DNA of 35,193 nucleotides from positions 1-35,193 of the forward strand of contig CAKZUG010000110.1 in assembly GCA_937920545.1 (NCBI GenBank), written 5' to 3'. Of the stretch, positions 9,505 to 16,780 are shown in pieces. Source of the DNA: an uncultured Saccharophagus sp. Its GTDB lineage: Bacteria; Pseudomonadota; Gammaproteobacteria; Pseudomonadales; Cellvibrionaceae. Under the pieces are notes generated by a model, which saw only the letters and a program-made list of their open reading frames with translations, was not told the DNA's origin and ran no database searches. Within the stretch, counting starts at the first letter, position 1; every line of letters starts with the position of its first letter. A program made the translations under genes and the position numbers.

Positions 9505-10260
9505 ATGAAAAAATTAGCATTAGTTTCGGGTTTATGTGCAGTCGCGCTTATCACCGGGTGTAATAAAGAGTCTCAGTCAGTTGAGCCTGTTAAAAAAGAA
9601 GTCACGCTAACAACTGACGAGCAAAAAGTAAGCTACATTATTGGTCAAAACTTTGGTACTAGCGTAAAGCGCGATGGTTTTGATGTTGATGTTGATAGCT
9701 TTATTATGGGCTTGAACGAAGCCAAAGAAGGGAAAGATAGCCGTTTTTCTGATGAAGAGAATCAGAAAATAATGACTGAATTTCAACAAAAAATGCAGGC
9801 TAAAATTCAGGCTGAGCAAGAATCTGCCGCGAATGAAAATGTCGAAAAAGGCAAAGCTTTCTTGGCTGAAAACGCTAAAAAAGAAGGCGTTGTACAAACG
9901 GAAAGCGGTTTACAGTACAAAGAGTTGACGGCTGGTGAAGGCGCGTCACCTAAAGCATCTGATACTGTTGTTGTTCACTATAGCGGTACGCTGCTAGATG
10001 GTACCGAGTTTGATAGCTCATATAAGCGCGGCGAGCCTGCTGAGTTCCCAGTAGGTAACTTGATTCCAGGTTGGGTTGAAGCGCTTCAGTTAATGAATGA
10101 AGGCGACGAGTGGGAATTGTATATCCCTAGCGATCTAGCATACGGCCCAGGCGGCTCTGCGGCTATACCTGCTAACTCAACGCTTATCTTTAAAATGAAG
10201 TTAATCGAAATTAAGAAAGAAGACAAAGAGCAGAAAGAAGACGCACCAGCTGCTAAATAA
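9505..10260 (+). CDS. FKBP-type peptidyl-prolyl cis-trans isomerase, lipoprotein (FkpA/Mip-like)
   Basis: Speeds proline isomerisation during periplasmic protein folding. The 251-aa precursor starts with a lipoprotein signal (lipobox ITGC, Cys19, Asn at +2, compatible with the outer membrane). Then comes the FKBP N-terminal dimerisation domain (QKVSYIIGQNFGTSVKRDGFDVD..., about 40-125) with a helical charged linker, and the FKBP catalytic domain (about 135-235) with VVVHYSGTLLDGTEFDSSY, GWVEALQLMNEGDEWELYIPSDLAYG and IPANSTLIFKMKLIEI. The tail is a run of Lys/Glu ending in APAAK. AAGG lies 6-9 bases before the ATG. It may be called fkpA or fklB/mip by different annotators. It is monocistronic, with its own promoter candidate and terminator. 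Confidence 0.93.
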   Translation: MKKLALVSGLCAVALITGCNKESQSVEPVKKEVTLTTDEQKVSYIIGQNFGTSVKRDGFDVDVDSFIMGLNEAKEGKDSRFSDEENQKIMTEFQQKMQAKIQAEQESAANENVEKGKAFLAENAKKEGVVQTESGLQYKELTAGEGASPKASDTVVVHYSGTLLDGTEFDSSYKRGEPAEFPVGNLIPGWVEALQLMNEGDEWELYIPSDLAYGPGGSAAIPANSTLIFKMKLIEIKKEDKEQKEDAPAAK

Positions 10261-10282
10261 GCATAGCTAAGCGTAGACTGTG

Positions 10283-10313
10283 AAAAAGCCCGAGTAAATG
10301 CTCGGGCTTTTTT
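10283..10313. terminator. Bidirectional intrinsic terminator
   Basis: GCCCGAG (10288-10294) and CTCGGGC (10301-10307) with a 6-base loop, flanked by A5 on the left and T6 on the right, so it can terminate in both directions. It sits between the convergent FKBP and WD40-lipoprotein genes. Confidence 0.93.
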
Positions 10314-10358
10314 ATGTGGGTTATTTAATTATGCGTATGATGAGAGAGGGTAATTTGC

Positions 10359-11360
10359 TTATCTTTCTAGCGTATGCATAAACCCATTTGAGGCTAATGC
10401 GATAAATTGAGTGTTGCTAATAAACTGAACTGCTTGTACAGACGCCCCCGTGGGTTTCCATTTACTGCGTTTTGGGAGCGCCCACCTATCGAGTTTTGTC
10501 ATGGTGCTTGTCTCCCATAGCTCAACGATTTGATCTGGGCGGCCTGTTAGAAGAAGGCTGTTATCGTTATTAAATGTGGCCGAAGTGTAGCGTAAACCTC
10601 GCTTTAAGCGTTCAGCCTTTAGGGGTAGACCGCCCAGTTTTTCACCTGTTTTGGTATCCCAAAGTGTGGCCTGATCGTATTGGCTCATAGTGAAGGCGCG
10701 CGTACCATTGGGTGATAAAACAGCAAGCTTGACGTTGTCGTCATGTTTGAGTGTTTGTTTCTTTTGCCCTGTGGTTAGATCCCAGATAATAGCCGTGTTG
10801 TCATCTGACCCAGTTAATGCAAGGCGTCCGCTGCGCTCTAGGCTCACGCTGGTAACTTGGTTTGTATGGTTTAGTTCGTATGTAATGCCGCCGTTTTGAA
10901 TATCAAATAACACGGCTTGATTGCTTTCAAGCCCTAGCAGAGCGTAACGCCCTGTATCGCTTAATTGAGCATCTAATACTTTTGCTGGTGCGCGCCAGTG
11001 ACGGATACCTTTTCCTGTTTTTGTATCCCATAGCACCAGAGTGTATTGTTCGACGGTAAGTGCTAATGTGCTATCGTGTGTGAGTGCGCAGCTAGTGGCG
11101 GTCACCATGCTGTCGGCTTGGTGATTCCAGCTAAAAACCCTCGCCTTTTTTGTTACATCCCAAAGGCTTGCACCGTGATGTATCGAGCCAATCATTGCCA
11201 GTTGGCCGTTAGTGCTAATGGCTCCGCTATGAGCCCCTTTTACGGCTATTTCCAGAGAGTTGACAGGGTGTTTTGTTTTGTCGCATGCACTGATAAGCAG
11301 GCCGACTATACATAGCGTGTAGACGTAAGAAAATTGTTTGAGCGAGCGAGGTATAAGCAA
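10359..11360 (-). CDS. WD40-repeat-like lipoprotein of unknown role
   Basis: 333-aa precursor with a lipoprotein signal ending LLISAC (Cys26). Residue +2 is Asp, which in enterics favours inner-membrane retention; whether this holds here is unknown. The mature part has about six to seven repeats of the WD40 beta-propeller pattern, with unit ends such as GASLWD, TLVLWDTKTGKG, TAIIWDLTTGQK, QATLWDTKTGEK and IVELWE. Such propellers act as protein-binding scaffolds; no catalytic residues are evident. The start is a TTG at 11360 with AAGG 7 bases upstream, just past the foot of a long AU-rich hairpin (11370-11425). It is read leftward after algQ and converges on the FKBP gene at a shared terminator. 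The exact biological role is not recognised. Confidence 0.85.
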   Translation of the reverse strand: MLIPRSLKQFSYVYTLCIVGLLISACDKTKHPVNSLEIAVKGAHSGAISTNGQLAMIGSIHHGASLWDVTKKARVFSWNHQADSMVTATSCALTHDSTLALTVEQYTLVLWDTKTGKGIRHWRAPAKVLDAQLSDTGRYALLGLESNQAVLFDIQNGGITYELNHTNQVTSVSLERSGRLALTGSDDNTAIIWDLTTGQKKQTLKHDDNVKLAVLSPNGTRAFTMSQYDQATLWDTKTGEKLGGLPLKAERLKRGLRYTSATFNNDNSLLLTGRPDQIVELWETSTMTKLDRWALPKRSKWKPTGASVQAVQFISNTQFIALASNGFMHTLER

Positions 11361-11369
11361 AGTAAAGCC

Positions 11370-11425
11370 TTTTTATTTGTTGATGCTTTTCCGGTAGTAC
11401 CTTTAAGCATAGCAACAAATAAAAA
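11370..11425 (-). repeat. Long AU-rich hairpin before the WD40 lipoprotein gene
   Basis: TTTTTATTTGTTG (11370-11382) and CAACAAATAAAAA (11413-11425) are perfect 13-base arms. Inside them TGCTT (11384-11388) pairs with AAGCA (11405-11409), leaving a 16-base loop. On the minus-strand mRNA the 3' arm ends directly at the GG of the AAGG ribosome site for the TTG at 11360. It could also be an algQ transcript 3'-end structure, or a remnant of a small mobile repeat. Confidence 0.6.
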
Positions 11426-11445
11426 GAGAGTAGGTTGCGCAGGGG

Positions 11446-11913
11446 TTATTGCGTGACTTGATCTTTATGGGCAACGTGGAGTACGTCAATCATTTTGTCT
11501 TCATCTTCAAAGCGCGAACTAAATGCTTCACCAAGCTTTGATAAATCTTGTGCAATAGTGCCAAGGTCGTCTGTTTCTTGGTATTTATCGTTGAAATCTA
11601 AGATAACTTCGGTTGTTGCATCAATAGATGTAAATAATTTACCTGCTTGTTTAAGTGCGTCTTTATCGTCGAACTCTTTACCTTCTTTAATAAGCTGGTC
11701 GTACACTTCAAAGTGGCCAGCCGATACATAATCAACCGCGATTTCACATAGCGACTTAACTTCTAACTCGACGGTCTCATTGCTAGCTTGTTCGTAGTGC
11801 TCAGATAAGTTGCAGTACAGCACAAGTAATTCTTGGCGCTCTTGCAGCCATTTGTCGATAATCTCACTTACACCGCCCCAACGTTCTTGGGCTGATAAAC
11901 AATTTTCTAACAT
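11446..11913 (-). CDS. algQ: Rsd/AlgQ family anti-sigma-70 factor
   Basis: Rsd-family proteins bind region 4 of the housekeeping sigma factor and shift RNA polymerase toward alternative sigma factors; in Pseudomonas AlgQ also affects alginate and siderophore genes. The 155-aa protein aligns by eye along its length with Rsd: VSEIIDKWLQERQELLVLYCNL, then LCEIAVDYVSAGHFEVYDQLI, and LSKLGEAFSSRFEDEDKMIDVL at the end. The ATG at 11913 has AAGGA 8 bases upstream. It lies downstream of dsbB on the same strand, the same pairing as algQ-dsbH in Pseudomonas aeruginosa as I recall it. The alternative symbol is rsd. Confidence 0.9.
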   Translation of the reverse strand: MLENCLSAQERWGGVSEIIDKWLQERQELLVLYCNLSEHYEQASNETVELEVKSLCEIAVDYVSAGHFEVYDQLIKEGKEFDDKDALKQAGKLFTSIDATTEVILDFNDKYQETDDLGTIAQDLSKLGEAFSSRFEDEDKMIDVLHVAHKDQVTQ

Positions 11914-12085
11914 GGTCGTATCCTTTTGGGGGTGAGGCTATGTTGCCACTTTGCATATATTAAGTTGTTTGATCGTTTGGTCATGTTGCGTATATTTACC
12001 TCTTAAGATAGGCTAATTGCTTGGTTAGAGCAAGGCTATCATGGCGTTAAGTCGGTATAGATATAAATAAGCCTTTAGGCACGCT

Positions 12086-12595
12086 CTAAGTGTTTTTACG
12101 TGTCACTTGTACAATAAAGCCAACCGCAAAAACCCCAAAAAGAACCAGAGTCCAACCCGGAATACTTAGTCCTAAAAAAGACCATACTACATCGGCGCAA
12201 TTCCCATCACCTTTAAATAGAAGAGTTAATGCTTCCATCAGTGGAAATGTATCAAACATATATTCAAGACCAGGCCCGCAAGCGGGTGCTTGATCTTCGG
12301 GTAGGCTTTGTAGCCAGACATGCCGTGCCGAGACGCCCCCGCCAATTAAGCTAAGCGCTAACCCTATAGCGGCATAGCCACATTTGAGTAGTCGTGCTAG
12401 TGGGTTATGCAAAAAAGCAATAAATGCGATGCCTCCTGCTCCCATCACAAATAACCGCTGTGTAATGCAGAGCGGGCAAGGTTCCATCTCAAACATATGC
12501 TGCATAATTAACGCTGTAATAATGGATGCGAGGCTCGAGATGAAAATAATAAAAGCGATCAGTCGAAAAGTTAATAGTGAGTTTAAATGTGTCAT
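12086..12595 (-). CDS. dsbB: Disulfide bond formation protein DsbB
   Basis: Inner-membrane oxidase that re-oxidises DsbA and passes electrons to quinone. With the ATG at 12595 the protein is 169 aa, the usual length. Four hydrophobic segments are visible. The first periplasmic loop carries the CPLC active site (Cys40, Cys43), and the second holds the other redox pair (Cys106 in APACGPGLEYM, Cys133 in GDGNCADV). The frame extends to an ATG at 12622, but that has no ribosome site, while AGAG lies about 7-10 bases before 12595. It precedes algQ. Disulfide formation would serve the secreted enzymes handled by the T2SS encoded nearby. Confidence 0.94.
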   Translation of the reverse strand: MTHLNSLLTFRLIAFIIFISSLASIITALIMQHMFEMEPCPLCITQRLFVMGAGGIAFIAFLHNPLARLLKCGYAAIGLALSLIGGGVSARHVWLQSLPEDQAPACGPGLEYMFDTFPLMEALTLLFKGDGNCADVVWSFLGLSIPGWTLVLFGVFAVGFIVQVTRKNT

Positions 12596-12753
12596 AAAAA
12601 GCTCTATGTTTCTCATAAGCATTAGGCGTAGTTTCGGCTAAGCTAAATATTAATTTGTTTATTTTAGTGGTTGTTTTACGCATGTAAAAATTTAAAAGTG
12701 CGATTGAGTAAAACAGAGTTTATTTTATTTGGCAAACAGTTTGGGAAAAGAGT

Positions 12754-13230
12754 ATGCGACAGTATTCAGAAGTTAATATTGTGTTATTCAAAACAGTTAA
12801 AAAGGCGGCGATTTTTATCCATATGCTTCTCTTGTGTTTCTTTCTTTTAATAGGGGCTGGCTATTCTCATGCCCAAGATGACGCGGGTGAAAGCGATAAA
12901 CCAATGCCAGCGATATACTTACCTATTAAGCCCGCTTTTGTCGTGAATTACGGTGGTGAAGGACGGTTACGTTATTTGAAAACAGAAATCTCTGTTCGAT
13001 TAAAAAATAATGAAACTGCAGGAATGGTTCGCCATCACCTCCCTTTAATCCGTAATAATCTTGTTATGCTATTTGCTGCACAAACAGATGATGATTTACA
13101 GTCACAAGAGGGGCGCGAGATGCTACGTGGCAAAGTGCTCGAGCAGGTTAAGCTGGTTTTGGAGCAAGAGGGTGGTGACGCAGATGGCGTGGTAGACGCA
13201 TTTTTTTCTACTTTTGTAGTCCAAAAATAA
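12754..13230 (+). CDS. FliL-family protein, stand-alone
   Basis: 158 aa. A hydrophobic stretch (IFIHMLLLCFFLLIGAG, about residues 21-37) is followed by SHAQDD, so it is either a membrane anchor or a cleaved signal peptide. The rest matches the FliL periplasmic domain pattern: IYLPIKPAFVVNYGG, RLRYLKTEISVRL, VRHHLPLIRNNLVMLFAAQTDDDLQSQEGREMLRGKVLEQV, ending FFSTFVVQ. FliL links to the flagellar stator in the basal body, but no flagellar genes surround this copy, which looks like the solitary FliL-like paralogue found in pseudomonad relatives. GGGA lies about 8 bases before the ATG. It converges on gshA. Whether it acts with flagella is not shown here. Confidence 0.8.
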   Translation: MRQYSEVNIVLFKTVKKAAIFIHMLLLCFFLLIGAGYSHAQDDAGESDKPMPAIYLPIKPAFVVNYGGEGRLRYLKTEISVRLKNNETAGMVRHHLPLIRNNLVMLFAAQTDDDLQSQEGREMLRGKVLEQVKLVLEQEGGDADGVVDAFFSTFVVQK

Positions 13231-13265
13231 AATACGCCTCTTTTGTTAATACACCTATTTAATTA

Positions 13266-13284
13266 AAGCGTCTGTTAGACGCTT
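13266..13284 (-). terminator. Hairpin between convergent fliL-like and gshA genes
   Basis: AAGCGTCT (13266-13273) and AGACGCTT (13277-13284), loop of 3. On the minus strand it is followed by TAATTAAAT, a poor T tract, so it is a modest candidate for the end of the gshA transcript. Confidence 0.5.
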
Positions 13285-13306
13285 AACCCGCCTAAGTTTG
13301 TCGTGC

Positions 13307-14926
13307 TTAGAGAGTAAACTCAGCGCTATGCTTTTCACAGCAGGATTCATATTGTTGATAATACTCTTGTAAATAGCGATCAAAGGGTTGTGTTGAAGCC
13401 TTCTCTTGCTCTGCTTGCTGGATAAGAGACTGTTGTACAAGTGCCTCTAACTGTGCCTGTCTGTCATCTGGAATGGATTTTGATGACATGTCTCTATGGT
13501 GCTGCTCTGAGACCTGCAGTGCAAAGTGTGCATAGGGCAGTTTTTGCTCTTTCATCTGCGCTAAAATTTTGGCTGACGGGGTAAGGGAACTGTCTGTCAC
13601 TGAAGCGGTAAATTCTACCAAGCTCTTAATGTGGTTGTCTGTTTTATTGGCCTCGTCTAGCATGCGTGCAACGGGCTGCATGGCATCAATTAGTTCCTGC
13701 GCCATATCCTGTAGAGGTCGCTTACCTTGAGCGCCGGGGGCTTCAAGTAGAAGGCCGGGCATCCTGCCATTATGTACAACGTTTCTTTGATTGTTCATAA
13801 CATCATCGCATTCCTGCTCACCAGCTTCAGGGCTATCTTTGAGTGCGCAGTATAATAAAAAAGTGTCCAAAAAGTGGATTTGCGCTTTCGAAATACCTAA
13901 AGGGTCAAACGGATTAATATCCAGGCATCGTACTTCGATATATTCAACGCCACGCTGGCATAAGGCGGTGAGAGCGGTTTCACCTTTTTTGGCTGTTCTT
14001 TTGGGGCGTATTGCGCTGTAAAATTCGTTTTCGATTTGGAGTAAATGAGTGTTCAGTTGCTCGTATTCATTATGATTGTTTTTCAGGCCTATTTTCTTAT
14101 AGCTATCAACGGGCTGATTGAGTGCTTTGCATAAAGATTGGATATAGTCTTGCTTTGAGTTGTAGCACACTTTTAATGATGCTTGCTCTGCGCTTTGATA
14201 GCCTAAATCACCCATGCGCAGTGAGGTGGCAAAAGGGAGGTGCAGTGATCGGTTATCCCCTTCAAATGGCGCTAAATTATGCTCTCTCCCGCGAACAAAG
14301 CTTGCGCACAAAGCAGGGGAAGCGCCAAATAAGTAAATGAGTAGCCAGTAATACCGCCTAAAATTACGAATTAACCCAAAATATTTCCTGTCTTTAAATT
14401 CCTGCAAGCTTTCAATACTGTTTTCTTGCGATTGTAAATGCGTCCAAAACGCATTGGGCAGTGAAAAATTATAATGCAACCCAGCAACGGTTTGCATGGC
14501 GCGGCCATAGCGATTTCCCAAGCCAATTCTGTAGGTTGTTTTCATTTTGGCGTTATTTGAGCGGCCGTATTGTGCCACGGGTATAAGAGAATCATCATTA
14601 AGTACGCAGGGCATACTGCAGCTCCAGATGATCTCATTTTCAAGCTTTTGTTGGGTGAAAATGTGAGAGACGCTAAGGTTTTTGAAAAGGTCTTCAACAC
14701 GATGTGATGGCGGCGTGATGAATTCGAGCAACGCCTCACTGAAGTCTGTGGTAATAAGAGGGTGCGTCAAGGCAGAGCCAAGGCTTTTGGGGTGAGGTGT
14801 TTGTGCTATTTTTCCATCGACACCAATGCGTAGCCCTTCTCTTTCGATACCCCTCAGAATCCCCGTTAAGGCGGGTGCGTTTTGAGACAGTGTTAAAGAA
14901 TAGGGTATAGCGTTAATTTTAAACAT
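13307..14926 (-). CDS. gshA: Glutamate-cysteine ligase
   Basis: ATP-dependent joining of glutamate and cysteine, the first and rate-limiting step of glutathione synthesis, in the cytoplasm. The 539-aa protein is close to the length of the proteobacterial (E. coli-type) family. Visible family segments include GIEREGLRIGVDGKIAQTPHP near the N-terminus, ITTDFSEALLEFITPP, AGLHYNFSLP (about 150), LFGASPALCASF and YIEVRCLDINPFDPLGI (about 330). No Shine-Dalgarno is obvious before the ATG at 14926. The 96-aa gene at 14966-15256 lies immediately upstream on the same strand, 39 bases away. Confidence 0.96.
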   Translation of the reverse strand: MFKINAIPYSLTLSQNAPALTGILRGIEREGLRIGVDGKIAQTPHPKSLGSALTHPLITTDFSEALLEFITPPSHRVEDLFKNLSVSHIFTQQKLENEIIWSCSMPCVLNDDSLIPVAQYGRSNNAKMKTTYRIGLGNRYGRAMQTVAGLHYNFSLPNAFWTHLQSQENSIESLQEFKDRKYFGLIRNFRRYYWLLIYLFGASPALCASFVRGREHNLAPFEGDNRSLHLPFATSLRMGDLGYQSAEQASLKVCYNSKQDYIQSLCKALNQPVDSYKKIGLKNNHNEYEQLNTHLLQIENEFYSAIRPKRTAKKGETALTALCQRGVEYIEVRCLDINPFDPLGISKAQIHFLDTFLLYCALKDSPEAGEQECDDVMNNQRNVVHNGRMPGLLLEAPGAQGKRPLQDMAQELIDAMQPVARMLDEANKTDNHIKSLVEFTASVTDSSLTPSAKILAQMKEQKLPYAHFALQVSEQHHRDMSSKSIPDDRQAQLEALVQQSLIQQAEQEKASTQPFDRYLQEYYQQYESCCEKHSAEFTL

Positions 14927-14965
14927 AAGAAGGCCGCTTGCTTTGTCAGGATTCGTTAAGAAGTA

Positions 14966-15256
14966 TTAAGCGCTATGGGTGTCATCGGTATGTATGACCG
15001 AATCGCTTTCATGCGCAGTGATATCGGCGAAATACTTCTCATCTATGATGGGCGCCTTTTTGTCATTTAGCTGTGCTTCGACGATTGTTACGCGAATGTC
15101 AGCATCTTTTACGCTAATTTCAATTTTTGTATTAATGGCTTCGTCTTTATGTTGAGTATTAAATAAAGAGCGGTCGTTATTTTTTGGTGGTGCCCACTCG
15201 CCTGATTTTAATAAAAAGTGGTTATGTTGATTTTTTAGTATATATGTATAAGTCAT
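14966..15256 (-). CDS. Hypothetical protein upstream of gshA
   Basis: 96 aa, acidic and hydrophilic, with no signal peptide or membrane segment. The start MTYTYILKNQHNHFLLKSGEW looks like a short beta-hairpin, and the C-terminal third is rich in Asp, Glu, His and Ser. I do not recognise a family. It ends 39 bases before gshA on the same strand and may be cotranscribed with it. There is no clear ribosome site before the ATG at 15256, which weakens the call. Confidence 0.5.
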   Translation of the reverse strand: MTYTYILKNQHNHFLLKSGEWAPPKNNDRSLFNTQHKDEAINTKIEISVKDADIRVTIVEAQLNDKKAPIIDEKYFADITAHESDSVIHTDDTHSA

Positions 15257-15681
15257 AGATGTGGCTTAACTGTAGGCAAAATTATGGAATGTATTATATT
15301 AGCAGTAGCTATTACTGGTTATGTTCGCGATATTAAAGTGATTTTGCAAGAGGTCAAGACGCTCAAAGTAATATTAAGTTCACATATAAACCAGTAAGTA
15401 TTCCGTTGTATGCTAAATTTATACAGTGTTAGAGATTTAGCGGTTTGTTGGCGCGTTAATGTTCGCCTTTTTATAAAACCATGTTAATGTTAATTCTAGA
15501 GTAGGTGTATAACTCTCTTTGAGAGCACAGTTTATTTGTTGCGTCATCTTGAAATGATAGTTTTGGGATGTATTGAAGAGAATCTTATGGAATTCTCAGG
15601 CACTATAGCGAAAATCGGCAATGAAGACGCCATAAATTACTCAAATAAAAATATACTTTACACCGTTATGTTGGATATTAA
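15257..15681. other. Gap of about 425 bases upstream of the T2SS operon
   Basis: No recognisable gene product. It should hold the divergent promoters for the 96-aa gene (left) and the gsp operon (right). It contains a small hairpin CTCTC-TTT-GAGAG (15513-15525), a 37-codon ORF at 15284-15397 with a weak ribosome site, and a 32-codon ORF (15587-15685) described separately. No promoter pair stands out. Confidence 0.5.
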
Positions 15682-15685
15682 ATGA
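15587..15685 (+). CDS. Possible 32-aa leader peptide coupled to gspC
   Basis: ATG at 15587 preceded by GAAGAG at 6 bases, a better ribosome site than gspC's own. Its TGA (15683-15685) overlaps the gspC ATG (15682-15684) as ATGA, the geometry of translational coupling. The encoded peptide is hydrophilic and matches nothing I know. It may be a coupling leader or chance. Confidence 0.35.
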   Translation: MEFSGTIAKIGNEDAINYSNKNILYTVMLDIK

Positions 15686-16779
15686 CTATGATGAGGCAGT
15701 TTACTGACTCCCCTTTAGCAAGCAAATTAGCGCAAGCAGCTCAACCTATTGGCGTATTTTTGTCGCGCGTGCCTGTTTCGGTTTGGCGCAATGTGTTGAT
15801 TTTTCTTATGCTGTTATGGATATGCTATAGCGCGGCTGGATTGTTTTGGCGTGTTATGCCTGCTCCCGATTTGCGTCAGCCTAAAGTATTGGCTGTGCCT
15901 ATCGTCTCGTCTGGCGTTGCTACTGACTCGATCTCGGTAGATGTCGACGCGATTTTGGCTCAAAAATTATTTGGCGATTTAGTGGCGGTGATAGAGCCAG
16001 ACCCTAATCAAGTTGTCGAAGTGAACGAAGACAACTTACAGGAAACACGCCTTAACTTAACACTTCACGCTGTTATGGGTAGTTCCGATCAAAGTGCAGC
16101 CAGAGCGATTATTTCTGGTGGTGGTGCACAAGAGCTATACAGTGTGAGCGACGATATTCAATCGGGCGTTTCTTTGGCGAAAGTGCTAGAAAAACGCGTG
16201 GTATTGGATAATCGCGGTAATTTAGAAACGCTTTGGCTTTACTCTGATGGGGAAGATTCCGCAGCGCAATCAAGGCGCGTAGAATCAAATGATTACTCAT
16301 CTCAAGAAGCCAGTGGTGCAAGATCGACAGGCAGTAGCGCAAACTCAAGACGCGTAGAATCGACTGGACGGCAATCACGTCCAGTGGTTAAGCCAAAACC
16401 GCAGGTGGTCAGCACAAGTAATCAACAGAAAAATAAAGCAAAACCTAAAACTGATTCACCCGCTGAGCCAAAACAGTTTGTTTTACCTCGCAGCCAGTTA
16501 AACTCGACAAAATCAGTGGGTGACTCGTTGCGCTTTAGTATGCACAGAGATGAAAGTGGTCAGGTTGTTGGTGTTAAAGTTAGGCCCGGTCGAGATCGAT
16601 CTTTGTTTGATCAGTCTGGCCTTAAAACCAACGATGTGGTGACGTCAGTCAACGGTATTTTATTAAACGATCTGAGTAAAATGCGCGGCATACTGCAAGA
16701 GCTTCAAACTGCGACAGTGGCTGACCTTGAAGTGCTACGTGGTGATCAATTACTCAATATTAGTGTCAGTGTAAATTAA
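15682..16779 (+). CDS. gspC: Type II secretion protein GspC
   Basis: Inner-membrane clamp linking the assembly platform to the GspD secretin and contributing to substrate choice. 365 aa: cytoplasmic tail, one transmembrane helix (about 37-56, NVLIFLMLLWICYSAAGLFW), the HR domain (about 70-175, with AQKLFGDL), a long Ser/Arg/Gln/Lys-rich linker (about 190-270) and a C-terminal PDZ domain (about 275-365, RPGRDRSLFDQSGLKTNDVVTSVNG). The linker contains a repeated SRRVES block. It is the first gene of the 12-gene operon. ATGs at 15688 and 15691 are alternative starts. Confidence 0.95.
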   Translation: MTMMRQFTDSPLASKLAQAAQPIGVFLSRVPVSVWRNVLIFLMLLWICYSAAGLFWRVMPAPDLRQPKVLAVPIVSSGVATDSISVDVDAILAQKLFGDLVAVIEPDPNQVVEVNEDNLQETRLNLTLHAVMGSSDQSAARAIISGGGAQELYSVSDDIQSGVSLAKVLEKRVVLDNRGNLETLWLYSDGEDSAAQSRRVESNDYSSQEASGARSTGSSANSRRVESTGRQSRPVVKPKPQVVSTSNQQKNKAKPKTDSPAEPKQFVLPRSQLNSTKSVGDSLRFSMHRDESGQVVGVKVRPGRDRSLFDQSGLKTNDVVTSVNGILLNDLSKMRGILQELQTATVADLEVLRGDQLLNISVSVN

Positions 16780-16780
16780 G

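Noticed and set aside
12071-12080. GCCTTTAGGC as a dsbB terminator
   Set aside because: A 4-bp stem with a 2-base centre is too short, and the following T tract is interrupted.
15284-15397. 37-codon ORF in the gap before gspC
   Set aside because: Only a weak AGG upstream, no recognisable product, and not positioned to couple to another gene.
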